A stretch of 64,000 nucleotides of DNA, taken from assembly GCF_963259705.1 (NCBI RefSeq), contig NC_081841.1, forward strand, positions 31,523,358-31,587,357, given 5' to 3'. The DNA comes from Myotis daubentonii (lineage: Eukaryota > Chordata > Mammalia > Chiroptera > Vespertilionidae). The notes beneath the pieces were generated by a model that was given only the letters and a program-made list of their open reading frames with translations, did not search any database and was not told the DNA's origin. Below are positions 34,442 through 45,538 of this stretch, piece after piece. Position 1 is the stretch's first letter. Each line of letters begins with the position of its first letter. A program made the position numbers and the translations under genes.

Positions 34442-36611
34442 ACATGAAAAGGGGATTGTTGATATTTGCTCAGAACTTGGCATCCAGACTTCTTATAATT
34501 TTCCTCTCATGCCCTTGTTGGTTGCCTAGTTCTTAGAATCAGCAATCCCTTAATTAATTGCAGCTTCACAGGGTATTTAGGTGAGACCATTATTGCTGAA
34601 TGGTTTCTTAGAAATTAGCCCAGACTCAAATCACACATAAATTGTATTTATGATTAAAAGAATTGTTCTTGAAACCATAGTGCTAATGCCTTTCATATCA
34701 GAATAAGAACACAGGAGACACCCCATATATACCCAAATGAATATGCTGGATTTCAGGTAAGTATATGTTACACATATGACCTTGAATTCACACTATTATG
34801 AAAGCCAGAAGAACAGTGTTCATTATGATGATATGTAGTGGAAATGACTCACCACTCCTTGGGAAAGCTCTTTGAAGCAAAAATGAAACTTCTTTAATTT
34901 TCCCTCCCCCCAAAGCAAACATTTTGATTCCTAAATATATGTTCAGAGGTTCAGGACTTAGCTTTGGAAACTTGCAGCCTGCTAGGAGAGACCAAAAAAA
35001 GTATTCTCTGTTGCCCAGTACAGTGTGTATAAATACTTGTCACTGTGAAATTTGGAGATTAGATAATATGGTGATATACATAGTATAGATAATTGTACTT
35101 TTATTTTAAAATTATTATGGGAAATAAAGTGTCAATTGCTTAATTAAAAAATTTTGATTTTTGCATTTTTTTTTGAATTGAGAAAATAGGTATTACCAAA
35201 GTAAAACTTCTTTTTACCAAAGTAAATAATTTTTTTTTTGCTAGAAATTCTTAACACTATTGTAGTAATCATATTATTTCTTGCTGTATTATTGAATGCC
35301 TATGAGAAAAAGGTGGTCAGTTCTTAGTTGTCAGGATGGGTAATGGTGGCAATGAGAAAGAAAAAAAGTGGTAGTTAATAGAGACATGGCTGCCACAAAG
35401 CATCTTGTCCCTTTTGTATTGTGTGTGTGTGGGGGGGGGGGGGGCGATAATTGACAACAGTAGACCTCTCACTTTCTGTCTCTTTTTCTCCCCCCATTCC
35501 CTTTTACTTACTCTTCCTAAATAGCAAATTTCCATTTCAGTAGGAAACTACTTCAATAAATATAAATAGATATAGAGGAGTATATATGATAGCAACTTTC
35601 TAAGCTACGAATTTGAACATATGTTTATGAGTTTATTTTATTACAAAATTCTAATAAATTCACAGATGAATTAACAGTGCAGTGCTCCTATTCATACAAA
35701 ACAAAAATTGTTTGGGAGGTGGTGTGGAATAATGTTCCCAGCTGTCTTATGAATGATTTACATTGAAACTGCCACATGTGCATGTCAGAATAACTATTTA
35801 TTGGAAAATCATAAAAGTAATCAAAGTTTTCATCACTGACATTCACTGTAGAGTAAACCAAAGAGCCAATGATAAGCTTTGATGAATAGTAAGAATTATT
35901 GTAATTTTAAAAAACAATATCAGCAAAAGCACAGCCATCCCGAGACAGTGGACCGTGGTGTAATGACAGTAGAATTCCTTCCTGAATTCTGTCCATCTGG
36001 GCAGTCATGTCCTGTTCTCTCTCTCACTCTGGGCATCACAGCAACCAAGCTTCAGAGCCAAATGAGGAAGTTCTAGTGATGAGATGCTTCTAGTTTTATT
36101 GGTATGTAACCCTTAGCCTGAGGCTAAAATGACAGTCTATGGAGTCTTGTCTCATTTGGAAGAAACTGACAAAAAAACATGTTTAAGATAATCTTGGATT
36201 AGCAGGAACATATATGGGTTGCCAAAAACATCAAGTGTCTGAATTGGTTGGGGTAACCAGTAATGTCTGGTGTTTTTCAGAATGATTTTTTTCTTTAATT
36301 CCCAAACATGTTGCTGATATACATGAAAATAATGAAATTCTTTCCACTGGAAGATGGATGCTAAAGAAGTTGAGTGATTTTCCCCCCCCATCATTTAGTG
36401 TTTCAGATACCCTGCCTGCTTTAGTTCTCACCGTGCTTCTCTTCTATATTTAAGAGAATATTTCACTCTTTGAAATGAAGTTTCATTACTATTTAATTAA
36501 AAGTTTGCTCTTTCTTGCCCTAGGAACTTCGTGATTGATAAATATGAATTTACATATATGCATATTTGTATGAATAAATATGTTTATAAAGTATATATTT
36601 AAATAGAGCTA
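34350..36611. other. Unrecognised, with microsatellites
   Basis: Holds a (TA)n run at 34405-34435 and GTGTGTGTGT followed by G14 at 35431-35444. No gene or repeat family could be supported in the rest. Confidence 0.45.
35421..35444 (+). repeat. (GT)5 followed by G14
   Basis: A short GT repeat runs straight into fourteen G residues. Such pure G-runs are unstable and often misassembled. Confidence 0.9.
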
Positions 36612-36720
36612 GCACTCAGGGTGGGCCAGGCATTATTTGAATCACTTTACAGGTATTAAACTTTATAATCCTTTCATCAGTGATCTTCATATTTTGGGTT
36701 CAAAAATATGAAGTTATCCT
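36612..36720 (-). repeat. MIR-like relic, minus strand
   Basis: CACTCAGGGTGGGCCAGGCA, AATCACTTTACAGGTATTAA and AAATATGAAGTTATCCTC give the reversed MIR 3' part at low identity. Confidence 0.55.
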
Positions 36721-36902
36721 CAGAATGTCTATGACTTTTTTTCTGTGATTTTTATAATAGTTCTATTTATGTATTTATCTATCTGTTATCTACTTAGTGG
36801 AACTAAGACAAACATAGAAGTATGATGATGATGATATATTATTTTGTTTGTTTCCCAAGTGGCTGACACCGTGCCTATTTTACCAAGCATGTATTTTAGG
36901 GT

Positions 36903-37150
36903 CAAGAGGCAGCATAATCTAAGAACTACGAGCCCAAAACTTGCTCCAGATTCTCTGGTTTTGAATCCTGGCAATGCTTCTTACTGGCTGTGCTATTTGA
37001 GGCAAGCTACTTAAATTGTCTTCATTTCAGTTTCTTCATTTGTTAATTGTTTATAAAAACAATATCTACGTCACAGAGATGTTATCCAGATAAGATGACC
37101 TTATATTATTTAAGGCACTCAGAATAGTTACCAGCATATTTTAAATATAA
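36903..37150 (+). repeat. MIR relic, plus strand
   Basis: AGAGGCAGCATAATCTAAGA, GGTTTTGAATCCTGGCAATG, TGAGGCAAGCTACTTAAATT and ACAGAGATGTTATCCAGAT span most of a MIR. Confidence 0.75.
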
Positions 37151-37589
37151 CATAAGCAATACTACACATAAATATATATTTGAATATTAAAGACTTTCCC
37201 AAAGACAAACTACTTAATTCTCTTTATGAAGCTTTTTGCAATGACAGTGCCAACTAGAAGAGACTGTGTTACAAAATAAGAGTGGAGGATCCCAGATATG
37301 TATCCCTCTCTCAGGCAGCTACATATCTGAATTCTCTGCCTGTTACTCAAGTAAGTGGTGGCTGGCTCCAAGTGGAAACTGAAGATGAAAACTTTTAGTT
37401 TTTAAAAAACATCTGGAGGTTTTACTTGACTACAAATTTAATATAAGCCAATTGAATGATGTAGCTGCTTAAAAGAAAAAGGAAAAAAAAAAACCCAAAA
37501 AACTAAAAACCTCTTTAAGACTTCCTAAGGCAGTATAAATAGAAATAGAGTGTCCACATCATGGGAAGTCATATCTTTGACGTACTTAA
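37151..37589. other. No feature recognised
   Basis: Contains an A-rich patch (37480-37500). No family was identified. Confidence 0.4.
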
Positions 37590-37990
37590 CACTGGCCAGA
37601 TCACAGTTGGAATATTGTGTTCTGTCCAAGACACCATAATTTTAAAAAAGACATTGACAAACTGTGGTGCTAGAAGTCTGGAAATGGTGTAGGAAACAGG
37701 AAGTGGGACCGTGTGGCCTGGAGAAGACTAAAGGGGAGCGAAAGCACCTGTCTCCAATTAGTTACAAGGTTGCCTTTAAGAAGAGTGGTCACACTTGTAT
37801 GTTGCTCGAGAAAGCAAAAGTAGAATCAATATAATGACAGTGACATGCAGCTTTTAACTCCATATGATGGGGGAGACTTTATATCAATTAGTCTAATAAT
37901 GGCAGTAGTTTGTTGTTCTCCTTAATAATGGGACTGATGCCGGGTCTCGCTGTTAGACTTCCTGTATGTAGCTGAAGATTAGATTCAATT
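37590..37990 (+). repeat. Ancient L3/CR1-like LINE relic
   Basis: TTGGAATATTGTGTTCTG, AAAAAAGACATTGACAAACT, GGCCTGGAGAAGACTAAAGG and TTAGACTTCCTGTATG appear in the order known for an old CR1/L3-class repeat with the GACATTGACAAACT landmark. Family assignment is from memory of the landmark and is moderate. Confidence 0.55.
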
Positions 37991-38301
37991 ACACTCATTC
38001 ACTAAAATCAAATTTATGTATTTATATACTCACTGGGCTTAGCTGGTGAAGATCCCTGGAAAATTCATTAAGGTCCTAAGGCTGTTATGGTTAAGATTAG
38101 ATTTGGGGGGCTGTTGTCTACTTCCTATAATGAAAGGAGTCAAAAGTCTATACCATTGGTTCACTTTTACTCAGGCTGGTTTCCAAGTCTTATTTAAGGG
38201 TGGGAATAAGGAGCCCTGGGTGGTATGGTGATTTCCAAAATTTCACAAATTCTTTTAACATAGGCTTAGTAAGTTATTAAGAATTTTTTATGTAAACAAA
38301 T
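37991..38301. other. No feature recognised
   Basis: Spacer before the nested hAT/Helitron pair. Confidence 0.4.
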
Positions 38302-38655
38302 ACCCTATATCAGTGATGGCAAACCTATGACACGTGTGTCAGAGGTGACACGCGAACTCATTTTTTGGGTTGATTTTTCTTTGTTAAATGGCATTTAAAT
38401 ATATAACATAAATATCAAAAATTTAAGTCTTTGTTTTACTATGGTTGCAAATATCAAAAAATTTCTATATGTGACACGGCACCAGAGTTAAGTTAGGGTT
38501 TTTCAAAATGCTGACACGCCGAGCTCAAAAGGTTCGCCATCACTGCCCTCTATCCTAAAAGGCTAATATGCAAATTGTCCCCACTGGTGAGAGTTCAACC
38601 TACCGGGAGTTAGATGTGCACTGACCACCAGGTGGTGATGGACTGTCTAGTTCAG
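38302..38655 (+). mobile_element. Helitron fragment (HeliBat type) split by a hAT
   Basis: After the hAT, CCTAAAAGGCTAATATGCAA and ATTGTCCCCACTGGTGAG continue as a Helitron 5' region; the family start is TCCTATATAATAAAAGG. The bases just left of the hAT (ACCCTATAT, 38302-38310) fit the missing first part of that start, so the hAT landed inside the Helitron's first dozen bases. The 3' part (TGCACTGACCACCAGGTGGT) runs out around 38650 without hairpin and CTAG, so the copy is 3'-truncated. Confidence 0.75.
38311..38545 (+). mobile_element. Non-autonomous hAT element, 235 bp
   Basis: Ends CAGTGATGGCAAACC and GGTTCGCCATCACTG form terminal inverted repeats. The 8-bp flanks CCCTATAT (38303-38310) and CCCTCTAT (38546-38553) agree at 7 of 8, the hAT target length. 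The interior is A/T-rich without coding. The copy at 59726 is the same family in reverse orientation. Confidence 0.92.
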
Positions 38656-39556
38656 GTCCTCCACATTGAACTTTTGCTTTCTGTTGTAATCTGTTAAATT
38701 ATGAAGAAACACCACGAATCAAACTCTCCTGTTTGGATGTTTATTATTTCAATTTCGGTACATATTTTATGTTTAATATGGGTGAGATTAAAGAGGGATG
38801 TAATTAATATGTATATTAATTGCAATCTGTAAATTTTGGAGGTTTTAGTTTTTTATTTAGTTTTTTGATGTTCAGAGGACCAGGCATGTGCAATAGTAGT
38901 GAGGTTATTGTGCATCCAAGGGTTTAGACGGCAAATTGTTTTCTTTGTTCCTGTACTTCAAAAGTATTTGAATGAATTCCATCAAAAGGGGTTTTATTAC
39001 TGGGATATTTTCTTTAAAAAACTTATATTAATATAATAGTATCTATAAAAATAAAGATTATTAGGGAAATATTATAACTGGGATGTTGTGGAATCTGTTA
39101 ACTCTAAATAGCATTGATGTTATGAACCTTTCCATTTCCTACCCTCTTATAATTCTGCCACGTGAATTTTAGTTGATATGAATTAGCATGTCATTAAGTA
39201 ATGGTTTTGAGTATAGTTAAGGCTTATTGCTTAATATTGCCTTTGATGAATATAGATCAAAAAAATAGCAGACATAGTTTGACTTATGATTTCTTTCTTT
39301 TTTTATTCAAATGGTTACTTTTTAACATTGTTTTATCTTTCTTTTGACTCTTGTCTAAAACTGTCCTTTGGTAGAGTACTGCAACTTATAGCCCTTTTAA
39401 AAAAATGATTCAAAATTTTAGAGACTAGAGCTATGGGCCTTCTGAGGTAAAGAATACTTTGAATGGAAGACTGTTTAGTTATACATATTGTATTGTTCAC
39501 ATTTGTGTCTTAGAAGCACTTTCTCAACCCAAGAACAATTTTTAGCCAACTAACCC
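38656..39556. other. No feature recognised
   Basis: A/T-rich, no family identified; no supported coding frame. Confidence 0.4.
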
Positions 39557-39564
39557 TGTAGGCG

Positions 39565-39776
39565 CAGTGGTTCTCAACCTTCTGGCCCTTTAAATACAGT
39601 TCCTCATGTTGTGACCCAACCATAAAATTATTTTCGTTGCTACTTCATAACTGTAATGTTGCTACTGTTATGAATCATAATGTCAATATCTGATATGCAG
39701 GATGGTCTTAGGCGACCCCTGTGAAAGGGTTGTTTGACTGCCAAAGGGGTCGTGACCCACAGGTTGAGAACCTCTG
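39565..39776 (+). mobile_element. Non-autonomous hAT element, 212 bp
   Basis: Terminal inverted repeats CAGTGGTTCTCAACCTT and CAGGTTGAGAACCTCTG. The flanks TGTAGGCG (39557-39564) and CGTAGGGT (39777-39784) agree at 5 of 8. The body (CAGTTCCTCATGTTGTGACC, TCTTAGGCGACCCCTGTGAA) is the same family as 63603. Confidence 0.88.
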
Positions 39777-39784
39777 CGTAGGGT

Positions 39785-41204
39785 GAGAAGACTATCCTAA
39801 CTAATGCAATGGGTTCACTTCAAATGCAAAGATAGGGATTACTGAATGAATACTTTACTGAGCACCTACTACATCCAAAACACTTTGGGAGAGAGGGGTT
39901 ATAAAAGAGAAAGTGAATATATTTAGATTTGACCATTGGAAAGAGTGTATTTACTTTTTATAGTTGTTATTGTTGATTTTTTTCTATGTCCATTATTTCA
40001 GTTTCTCATTTTGTTTCAAATACAGAAGAATCAAATCCATTCCATATATCCTAGACTCTGATTCTTTATGTTATTCTGGCTCCCACCAATCACCCAAATG
40101 CCAACATCTACTGCATATTTTGCCATATAGTTGTAAGCTTGAACTACAAATGCCCCCAACTGTTTTAAAATTTATTTGGGTGCATTTTCAAAATAACCTT
40201 CTTTTGAGCTCTCAGTCTTATGTGAACTGTAGTTAAACTCTGTTTTCCATGACTTGTAGCATATGGTATTTAACTGTTTGCTGGTGTTGCTTTCTCAAGA
40301 AAACATATTTTTAGAATGGCACTTAATAAGAAGAACTCCTCTCAGGTGCTCTGTGCTTACACATATTAAATATATTTAAAAATGAAATATATATTTAGCT
40401 TAGGCATTGTTTCATTGTCTTTCAAAGCTCATTATAATATTTGAAGCCAAAATAACCTTTCTGGAATTTTATCCTGAGATGTTTGCCCCTAACCGGAGAG
40501 AATCAAATCACTTGACATCACAGAAACTGGTATTGACCCTGCTCTTTAAAAGACCATCTATCGCATGTGGTTTGAAAATATAATCAAACATAGATCTCAG
40601 ATTGGAATTTTACGACCTCATAGAATCTGAATTGCTTTCCATAAATTGTGGCCTTAGTGTCATTTTTTATTTTTCTAAATAACCCACTGAATTCTCCCAT
40701 TTTTTACCTCGTCCAAAGAAAAGGCCTCTCGCATTTTTTTATTTCTGTTAGCCCTGCAACAAAAAAGTCATACATGTCCTCATTGTGGCTTTTGGGAGTG
40801 AAGTTGTGTGAAGTGTTGGGCATGCTATCAAAATCATAAAGACAGCTGCAAACATCTCAAGGGTGATTATAGATGTCAGTTGTAAATCAGAGGTGTCCGT
40901 CACAGAGGAACTTGGAGATTCGCCCCGAATCGTACAGATAGTGGCCAGAAGTGCTCATGGCCCAGCTTTCCTGGTCCTGTGGCCTAGTGCTTTTCTCAGG
41001 CAGTCAGGGGATCAGACCCAGTGTGCAGTCATAAAATAAGTGGCAAACTTTGATCTTTTAAGCCATAAAAAGTCTATAAAGCAAACATTTCAAAACTTGG
41101 AGAAGGAAGTATCATTCTTAGTAGTATCTATGACTCCAATTTAGTGACTAACATTGTTCAAGGGTAATGTTTGTGTTTGTGCTTACGTGACGAGTGGCAA
41201 AAAT
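39785..41204. other. No feature recognised
   Basis: Contains GAGCACCTACTACATCC near 39860, a scrap of an old mammalian repeat. Nothing else was recognised. Confidence 0.4.
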
Positions 41205-41510
41205 GTTAGTGTGGCTAGAGTGTGGGTTTGTATTTGGGCTTTAGATTGAGACAACTGAATTTTGGCTCTATAAGTACTAGAAGCAGAGCTTGAGTCTGGC
41301 GCCTTAGACCACTCGGCCATCCTGACACCGACTCTATAAGTACTAGAATTGTGACCTTGGGCAGACCATTTAACCTTCAAAGCCCTGGATTCTTTGTTTA
41401 TAAAATGTAAACCGATTATCATGTCCTTGTTGTGATATTTTGGTGAGAATCAGAGATAGTGTATGTAAAGCACTTAGCATAGTGTATAGTGCAGGATTAA
41501 ATATAAATAT
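41205..41510 (+). repeat. MIR relic split by a tRNA-half insertion
   Basis: AGTGTGGGTTTGTATTTGGG, GACAACTGAATTTTGGCTC, then after the insertion TTGTGACCTTGGGCAGACCA and TTTAACCTTCAAAGCCCTGG, ATGTAAAGCACTTAGCATAG. Removing 41283-41348 restores a continuous MIR. Confidence 0.85.
41283..41331 (-). pseudogene. Retroposed 5' half of pre-tRNA-Leu(CAA)
   Basis: On the minus strand the 38 nt from 41326 down to 41289 match the 5' half of mammalian tRNA-Leu(CAA): GTCAGGATGGCCGAGTGG, TCTAAGGCGCCAGACT, then the CAA anticodon and G37. Five extra bases (TCGGT) precede nucleotide 1, where a 5' leader would be. Six bases (CTCTGC) follow position 38, where the tRNA-Leu(CAA) intron begins. A perfect 17-bp TSD CTCTATAAGTACTAGAA flanks it at 41266-41282 and 41332-41348, inside a MIR. 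No A-tail. This is a tailless retropseudogene of an unprocessed pre-tRNA; it is not a functional tRNA gene. Confidence 0.9.
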
Positions 41511-41610
41511 AACACAACTTCTCTTGAGAGAGTAAAAGGAAGCAATTATTTAAATCATCTCAATATTTTAAGCTGTTTGTTAAAGTTCTGCTAAAATAAT
41601 GAGATAATTT

Positions 41611-41802
41611 TTAAAAATAAATTTTTATTGATTTTAGAGAGAGAGAAACATAGAAACATCAATGATCATTGATATGCTGCTTCTGCATGCCCCTCCTGGG
41701 GATTGAGCCTGAAACCTGGGCATGTGTCCTCACCTGGAATTGAACCAGTGACCTCTTGGTTCATGGTCGACGCTCAGTCACTGAACCACACTGGCTGAGC
41801 TC
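41611..41802 (-). mobile_element. Ves SINE, older subtype, minus strand
   Basis: Minus-strand head GAGCTCAGCCAGTGTGGTTC, CATTGATGTTTCTATGTTTC tract and a short A-tail (plus strand AATAAATTTTTATTG). A perfect 12-bp TSD ATGAGATAATTT occurs at 41599-41610 and 41803-41814. Confidence 0.93.
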
Positions 41803-41814
41803 ATGAGATAATTT

Positions 41815-43527
41815 CCCATACCCATATGTGGTAATCAGAACTCCATAGACAATTTATTAGTCCTCAAGTTATTTGCTTTTAAGTGAGGCAACTTTCACCT
41901 TCAAGAAAATCAAAGAAACAGAAAAGTAAAATTATTTTACAATTTCTGGAGAAGTGATAGTGTGATTTATTTTGAAATAATATAATTCCTTGGCTATTAC
42001 CAAGAATCTGTGTGGGCTTTTTTTTAATGGAAAAGTTTATGTACTGTTTAGGACGATGACCTTTTGCTTAAATGCCAGTAAAAGGTAGAGACTGATTGCT
42101 TTGGAAGATGATGCGAGCATTTCATCTCTAACACCAGGTCTGATTTCAACGCTTGGAAAGGAGAACTTGGTTAAATCATTTCAAATATGGAAACTTAAAA
42201 ATGGCATTAGTTTAAAATTTTGTTTTCTAAATATTTAAGCATTTCACACAGGAGAACTACTTACCAATATAGGAGGAAATTCATAATCATTCCTGTATGT
42301 CAGTATTTCAACTACTAATGCCACCCATTACCACTACTAATGTCACTCTGGCTTTCTCCTGTGCACACTTACGTAACCTATCTCGGGCACTTGGTGGCAT
42401 CATCTCGCATAGTTTGAGAAGCATCCAAAGCTGCCAGGAAACTGTCAGCATCCAGGTGCTCTGAATCCTAGTGAGCAATTTACAGCACTGCTTTCCTAAG
42501 AAGAGGTGCCCCATAGTCTTCCCAGGCCTAAGCACTAACAAAGAATAGTGGACAAAAATGGCTATTGGCCATCTGGGAATATGGTGATCTACTGGCGCTT
42601 TGGAGTCAAGATCTTGATGGCTCCAGGCATTTTACGCACTCCGTTCATATTCTTGGGTCACTTGCATTTTCTGTCAGTGGCTCATCTAAATACCATTTGT
42701 CAGAAAACGTAGGATCCCTGTAGCTCCCTCTAATGGGCCTGGAAGGCATTACATTACAGTCTTGGAAATTTCCAAGTCGGTCTGAGAGATAAACAGTAAC
42801 AGGGCCTGTTCATTGAAAGTGTGGTTAGCTGCCAAACTACTCTTCACACCTGCTTTTATTCCTTCTTTATGAATATTGCAAATTATCTGAAAGGGGGCAG
42901 AAAACACACCTGTGTTTTAGTTGACGGGATTGCAAAAATACAGTGAGAGGATTTTTGGACCCCTCATCGTCCTGATTTGGGGGAAATGGGTTGAAGTAAA
43001 CCCTACGCTGATATAATTTGGTTAATCTACTTCCTTGGGTAAAAGTTCTGAAGGACTGCTTTAAAAGCTATGAAGTAGAAGAGGGAGATCTTGCTGAAAA
43101 ATCAGAGGATGTTATTCATACCAATGATTAGGTGATGCAAAGAATAAAATTGGAAACTTTTATGACTAAAATTTAAATGTGATACTGAGAAGATTCTTTT
43201 ATGGTTTGTGTCTTTTGCTGTCTCTCCTAATACATCAGAGTTCACATGCACAGAAACCTCTGCAAAGACAAATGCACTAAGTAAAGCTTTGAATGAACAA
43301 ATGAACACTTCACCTTGTTCTCTGCTCGGCCAAGGAGGTACCTTTCCTAAGGAGGAAGAAGCCCTCATGTTTCCCAGTAGAGCAAATTCACACACTGCAT
43401 CCTTTAGGAAGATTTTTTTTTTTTAATCCAGGAAGTTTTTGCTAATATTAATAATTTGATATAATCCCCCTGGCCTTGATAAACACCATGCCTTAAATGA
43501 GCTTCTTTGGGTTTTTATTTTATTTTA
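41815..43527. other. Unrecognised stretch with weak retrocopy-like block
   Basis: The minus-strand segment at about 42308-42541 has 77 open codons and somewhat coding-like composition (LAALDASQTM is readable in another frame with stops), but I cannot link it to a gene. No other feature was supported. Confidence 0.35.
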
Positions 43528-43994
43528 CTAGAGGCCCGGTACACAAAATTTGTGCACTCGGGGGAGTGGGGGTGCCTCAGCCCGGCCTGTGCCCTCTTGC
43601 AGTCTGGGACCCCTCGAGGGATGACCACCTGCTGGCTTAGGTCTGCTCCCTGGGGGATTGGGCCTAAGCTGGCAATCAGACATCCCTCTGGCAATCCGGC
43701 AGCCCTCGAGGGATGTCCACTTGCCAGCGGGGAGCAGACCTAAGCTGCAGTCAGACATCCTTAGCGCTGCTGAGGAGGCAGGAGAGGCTCCCACCACCAC
43801 CGCTGTACTGGCAGCCATCAGCCTGGCTTGTGGCTGAGCAGAGCTCCCCCATGTGGGAGCGCACTGACCACCAGAGGGCAGCTCCTGCATTGAGAGTCTG
43901 CCCCCTGGTGGTCAGTGTGTGACATAGTGACCAGTCATTCCCAGTCTTTCTGCTGTTAGGGTCAATTTGCATATTACCTTTTTACTATATAGGA
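43528..43994 (-). mobile_element. Complete Helitron (HeliBat type), minus strand; tandem copy B
   Basis: Starts on the plus strand with CTAGAGGCCCGGTACACAAA (reversed hairpin and CTAG end) and finishes CAATTTGCATATTACC...ACTATATAGGA (reversed 5' TCCTATATAG). The body includes the family segment CTGCCCCCTGGTGGTCAGTG. The left flanking base A (43527) fits insertion between A and T. On the right it abuts another Helitron directly, with no spacer. Confidence 0.88.
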
Positions 43995-44563
43995 TAGAGG
44001 CCTGGTGCACGGGTGGGGGCTGGCTGGTTTGCCCTGAAGGGTGTCCTGGATCAGGGTGGGGGTCCCGCTGGGGTGCCTGGCCAGCTTGGATGAGGGGATA
44101 ATGGCTGTTTTCAGGCTGGCCACACCCCCTTTAGGGTGGGGGTCCCCACTGGGGTTCCTGGCCAGTCTGGGTGAGGGGCTGAGGGCCGTTTTCAGGCTGG
44201 CCAGTGACTGAAGCTCCCAGCCTCTCATTTTTTTTTTTTTATTCTGGGATTTATTTACCTTCTATAATTGAAACTTTGTTGCCATCCTGCTCGATCCAGC
44301 TCTGAGGCCACAGCCTGCTGAAAGCAGGTATCTGGGGTTTATTTAGCTTCTATAATTGAAACTTTGTTGCTTTCGGAGCTGTTGCTTTCGGAGCTCATTG
44401 GCTTCCTCCATCACTGAAGCAAGCAAGCCTCCTGCTCGCTTCACCTGTGTGGCTGCCGGCCGCCATCTTGGTTGGCGGTTAATTTGCATATCACCCTGAT
44501 TAGCCAATGGGAAGCATAGTGAAGGTACGGTCAATTACCCTTTTTGTCTTTTATTAGATAGGA
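43995..44563 (-). mobile_element. Helitron, different subfamily, minus strand; tandem copy A
   Basis: Begins TAGAGGCCTGGTGCACGGG, the reversed 3' end lacking only the first C of CTAG, and ends TTAATTTGCATATCACC...ATTAGATAGGA, a variant of the 5' TCCTATCTAATAAAAG. The 44240-44480 interior differs from other copies: TTCTATAATTGAAACTTTG appears twice (about 44261 and 44350), GTTGCTTTCGGAGCT twice (44366 and 44381), and GCCGCCATCTTGGTTGG at about 44460 resembles a YY1-type promoter element. That block may be a captured host fragment. The right flank base T (44564) fits an A|T target. Confidence 0.8.
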
Positions 44564-44775
44564 TTGTTTAAAGTATTATACATAGTAGTACATATGTCTC
44601 CTTTTTCCCCCATTGACCTTCCCTCAGCCTCCCCTCCCCCCAGTGTCTTGTGTCCATTGGTTATGCTTATATGCCTGCATACAATTCCTTTGGTTGATCT
44701 CTTACCCTCCCCCCACAACACACTCCCCAGCCTTCCCGCTGTACTTTGACAGTCTGTACAGAGCTTCTATGTTTT
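44564..44775 (-). mobile_element. L1 3' UTR fragment, minus strand
   Basis: TTGTTTAAAGTATTATACAT, CATTGACCTTCCCTCAGCC, TTCCTTTGGTTGATCTCTTA and TTGACAGTCTGTACAGAGC match the reversed bat L1 3' UTR. The tandem Helitron sits at its left edge, suggesting insertion into the L1. Confidence 0.8.
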
Positions 44776-45538
44776 AAGAAGTTTTATTTTGTCTGAAGGA
44801 AAATTGCATATTTTATTTTGGAGATAAATTACTCAATTTTTAAATTCTTTCTTTGAGGGTAAGGGTGCATTACTTTACGGCATGGGAGCAAAAGGAAAGC
44901 ACTTTACTGGAGAGGAAGATCTTCAAAACCATGGAAGTGAGCAACATTGAAATGGGTCACTGCATAGAAATTTAGCATTTATTCTAAAATATGGTGCTTT
45001 GACATCAGTAGTTCCCTGTTAGGTATATAAGCATTGGATGTTGCTTGAGTCCCTTCCACCATTCCCTACTTTTAATGTATATATACACTGTTTCATTGAA
45101 CTTGAAAGAAAATGTTGTAATGAAGATAACATATGTATGTCCTCTTTCTACTGTGGCTCTGTGGAAAGGGATACATTTAGTGGGGAAACTACCTCAAATC
45201 CAGGATTGCTGCTGGCTTACTCCTCAGCTCAGGGAAGTCACTATTTCTGTGCTGCAGTTACTGCCATATACTGGATTATTTGAGTTCATTGGAAGATTTT
45301 TTTTAACATCTCTATTCTATCTTTTAGTTTTCAGAGAGTAATAACATCTCCCTTAGATTGTTTCATTTGGAAGGAAACATTATCATTACCACCCTAATAT
45401 AAAAATGTGAATATTTGTTTGCCATTCTATAATTCTATCTAAAACAGGTAGACTGATTTTTTGTTTTGAAAATAAAGGCTATTGAATGAAATGAGGCTAA
45501 AGAGAGATTCTCTGTGTAGCTAAGTCTGGCTCTAAATA
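44776..45538. other. No feature recognised
   Basis: No repeat family was seen. Overlapping plus-strand frames at 45038-45341 have no recognisable domain. Confidence 0.4.

Noticed and set aside
41283..41331. Functional tRNA-Leu gene
   Set aside because: Only the 5' half is present; no T-arm, no acceptor 3' strand and it is bracketed by an insertion TSD.
42308..42541. Retrocopy of an unidentified gene on the minus strand
   Set aside because: Composition looks slightly coding-like, but frames are broken, no parent gene is recognised and no A-tail or TSD is visible.
43528..43890. 120-codon open frame on the minus strand
   Set aside because: Starts in the Helitron 3' hairpin and follows its GC-rich body; not a gene.
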